DNA from: Dugong dugon
Lineage: Eukaryota; Chordata; Mammalia; Sirenia; Dugongidae
Direction of reading: 5' to 3'
Assembly (NCBI GenBank): GCA_030035585.1
Contig: CM057482.1
Location: 59,338,828 to 59,402,827, forward strand
Length of the DNA: 64,000 nucleotides
Shown here piece by piece: positions 61,633 to 64,000 of this stretch; position 1 is the first letter of the stretch, and the number at the start of each line of letters is the position of its first letter. The position numbers and the translations under genes are program-made. The notes below the pieces were generated by a model. The model ran no database searches. It was not told the origin of the DNA and saw only the letters and a list, made by a program, of their open reading frames with translations.

Positions 61633-61900
61633 CCAATGACAAAAACAAAATCCTAGAAGCACCCAAAGAAAGAAAACACGCTACTTTCAGGGAATGAGAT
61701 GAATAGACAACTTTTCTGTAGAAACCAGAAAAAATGAACAGATATCATGAAAACACTGAAAGAAAATAACTAACCACTTAGAATTGTATATCCTTCAAAT
61801 ATAAAGGTAGAAAAAAAGACATTTTCAAACAAACGAAAACTGAAAGGTTTTGTCACCAGCAGACACATATTAAGAGACCATTAAACTTATGGAGTACTGA
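61633..61900 (+). mobile_element. Older L1 fragment, ORF1 region
   Basis: AATGACAAAAACAAAATCCT onward resembles the C-terminal third of a distant L1 ORF1 (CTACTTTCAGGGAATGAGAT, AGAATTGTATATCCTTC). It is the target into which L1-F inserted and appears to continue in the ORF2 fragment at 62880. Confidence 0.65.
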
Positions 61901-62875
61901 GTTTTGACTTAAGCTGATAGAAAAATCTCATTGATTAAGGGTAGGGTTGCACAGATAATTAATGTAATTCCTATCAATAAGCTGTACACTTGTAAAAAGC
62001 AGAATTGGCAAAAGTTATGTGACAGATTTATTTACAACAATGACAAAAAAATGAGCAGCTGCTGAGGCTGTTTACGTACAACCAAACACCTCATGGGACT
62101 TGGTTCCTTGGTTTGGAGGTTTAGGGTCATAATTTTATGGGAAATCCCAGTTAATTGGCCTAATATTGTGTTTAGCACTCCTGTTCTATCTCCTAGTTTG
62201 TTGCATGGTGTCTGGGGTCTTAAAAGCTTGCAAGCAGCCATTCAAGGTACAACAATTGGTCTCTATTTGCCTGGAGCAACACAGGAAGAAGGACAGTCAG
62301 GAATAAGAGGAGGAAATGGAATTGCCTACATGAACAACTGCTTCTTTTGCCATGAGATCAGAAGAACTGGATGGTGTCCAGCTACCATTACTGAACTTTT
62401 TAATAAAAAATTTTATAGAATAATTCTGATCCAAAGTGGAGAAATGCAGAACAGAATTTCATATTCTCATGGGCCCAGACTTTCTGGAGCCACTGAGTCT
62501 AGCTGAATCCCCAAAACTATTGCCCTGAGATAATCTTTAAATCTTAAATAAAAAATACCCCCTGACATCTTTCTAAAACCTAACAATAGTTTATCTTAAC
62601 TAGTAAAGAAGGTCTGCCTTGAGTATTGTGCTCTATCTATATGGGATCAAACTGACAACAGAAACTTGGAAGATTAGATAGGAAACTTAAGGGACAGTGA
62701 GTTTATGTTAATGGGGAGGAACAACTCAGAAAAGGAGAGTGAGAATGGTTGCACAACTCGAACAACTTAATCAATGTCACTGAATTGTACATGTAGAAAT
62801 TGTTGAATTGGTGTATGTTCTTCTGTGTATATTCTCAACAACAATAACAAAAATAAAATAAATTATTTAAAAAAA
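61901..62875 (+). mobile_element. L1-type 3' end of a separate lineage
   Basis: Contains the conserved 3'UTR block (62211-62241) and the module GAACTGGATGGTGTCCAGC, but ends differently: GAATTGTACATGTAGAAATT and (CAA)n, then an A-rich tail. Limits are approximate. Confidence 0.65.
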
Positions 62876-62879
62876 ACTT

Positions 62880-63410
62880 ATGTAATGTTGCAGAAGCAGT
62901 GCTTAGAGAAAAATTTCTATCTGTAAACACCTATATTAGAAAAGAAGAAAGATCTTAAATCAATAACCTAAACTTCCACCATAAGAGACTGAAAAAATAA
63001 GAGCAAACTAAACCTAAAGCAAGAATAAAGGATATTATAATAATACAGATTAGAATGTAAACTAATAGAGAGTAGAAAAACAATAGAGAAAATCAACAAA
63101 ACTAAAAATTGATTCTATGAAAAGATCAACAAATTGACAAACCTATAACTAGACTGAAGAAGATAAAAAGGGAGGAGACTCAAATCATTAAAATCAGAAA
63201 TGAAAGAGAGGATATTACCACCAACCTTACAAAAACAAAGAACTAGTCAATAAATTAGATAAAGTAAATGAAATGGACAAATTCCTGGTAAGTCACAAAC
63301 TACCAAAACTGACTCAAGAAGTAAAAGAAAATCTGAATAGATCTACGGCAAATAAAGAGATTGAAGTAGTAATTTAAAAAACTTCCCACAAAGAAAAAAA
63401 TCAATCAATA
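62880..63410 (+). mobile_element. Older L1 fragment, ORF2 region
   Basis: GCAGAAGCAGTGCTTAGAGA through AGATTGAAGTAGTAATTTAA matches the endonuclease-RT linker of ORF2 (compare 6340-6860), highly diverged, with stops. Confidence 0.75.
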
Positions 63411-64000
63411 GCTGAGCAGTGGATTTGTACTATGTTCTGAACACTTCTGTATACTTAATACTCTCATTTGAAAATTCATTACAATGTTAAAATTATAGCT
63501 TTGTATATATAATTCATTGCAGAAGCATATGGTGTGCTAGAAATACAATTCCTTCTCTAAGGTTCCAATGTTACCAACTCTATGCATCTCAAAGGTTTCT
63601 TACTATCAAACTGAAATGAATTCTTTTTTTTTATATGCCACCAGTTTCAAAATCATGCCCCATTTTCCTTTGCTTCCTATCTGCACCATATCTTTCTAGT
63701 GTTTTCTGACTTTATCATTTGTTAAGTTTTTCTAACCTCTCAATCTTACTATGAATTCTACTGGATCCCCTTCCTCCCTGAAGACCTCCTTTACTTCTCT
63801 AGGCTGGGATGTCTGCTCTGTAGGCTAGCTATTGCTCTGAGCCTTCCTTCACTGAGTTCCTGAGTTGTAGCCACTGTAACTTTGTTATACCAATCCCTCA
63901 TTTTGGTAAAATATATTCTCAGCTAACTTTCTAAGAAAGAGTAATTGAGAGGAAAACCTTCTGAATTCTTGTATTTCTGAAAATGTTTTTATTCTGCTCT
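63411..64000. other. Right-edge sequence, unassigned
   Basis: A/T-rich sequence in intron 2 without a recognised repeat or gene. Confidence 0.4.

Larger units (their letters stand above)
1..64000 (-). other. OCA2: OCA2 gene, partial: exons 3-9 with introns
   Basis: Seven minus-strand exons in the expected order match the N-terminal third of the OCA2 P protein, a 12-transmembrane melanosomal protein of the ion transporter superfamily that controls melanosome pH and pigmentation. All exons have canonical AG/GT borders and compatible phases, and the joined 820 nt are open throughout. The window therefore runs from within intron 2 (right edge) to within intron 9 (left edge). The start-codon exon and the exons coding for the remaining transmembrane helices are not seen. 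No promoter is expected here. The assignment rests on close residue-level agreement with the remembered human protein and on exon lengths of 99, 192, 58, 73, 161, 83 and 154 nt. Confidence 0.95.

Overview
This is mammalian genomic DNA, very probably from an afrotherian. Elephant is the likeliest host, but the exact species cannot be fixed from sequence alone. The lineage call rests on at least nine copies of the tRNA-derived AfroSINE family and on RTE/BovB-type LINE 3' ends that share the SINE's tail. There is no prokaryotic or viral gene organisation.

The one host gene I can support is OCA2, the melanosomal P protein (pink-eyed dilution homologue), on the minus strand. Seven consecutive coding exons, corresponding to human exons 3 to 9, lie at 30395-30297, 26671-26480, 24270-24213, 21821-21749, 18074-17914, 16289-16207 and 13348-13195. 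Each has an AG acceptor and a GT donor. Joined, they total 820 nt: one base completing a codon, then 273 open codons. They cover the cytosolic N-terminal region with its acidic dileucine sorting signals, the first transmembrane segment (split between exons 5 and 6), the glycosylated luminal loop, and the second transmembrane segment. I do not find exons 1-2 or exon 10 onward; they should lie beyond the right and left edges respectively.

Most of the remainder is retrotransposon. The left edge (1-5.77 kb) is an old minus-strand L1 carrying a nested AfroSINE and a nested class III LTR. An RTE fragment, a SINE fragment and a 5'-truncated plus-strand L1 follow (to 10.25 kb). The exon-bearing core (10.25-34.1 kb) is poor in L1 and holds SINEs, LTR-like elements, one L1 3' end and one LTR that itself carries a SINE and an RTE copy. 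Intron 2 (from 30.4 kb to the right edge) holds a near full-length L1 (34.15-41.7 kb), a truncated L1 (42-44.1 kb), a unique 2.2-kb island, and a large nest: one full-length L1 (48.45-56.12 kb) inserted inside ORF1 of another (46.36-61.62 kb). All L1 ORFs carry stops or frameshifts, so none looks competent to move.

I did not find an undescribed molecular system. The points most worth a second look are the altered juxtamembrane residues and lost glycosylation sequon in OCA2, the datable nest of insertions, a 3'UTR block shared by all seven L1 3' ends, G-rich tracts downstream of ORF2, a monomeric L1 5'UTR, and an unassigned 110-bp direct repeat flanking exon 5. Human residue numbers and comparisons are from memory and should be checked by alignment.
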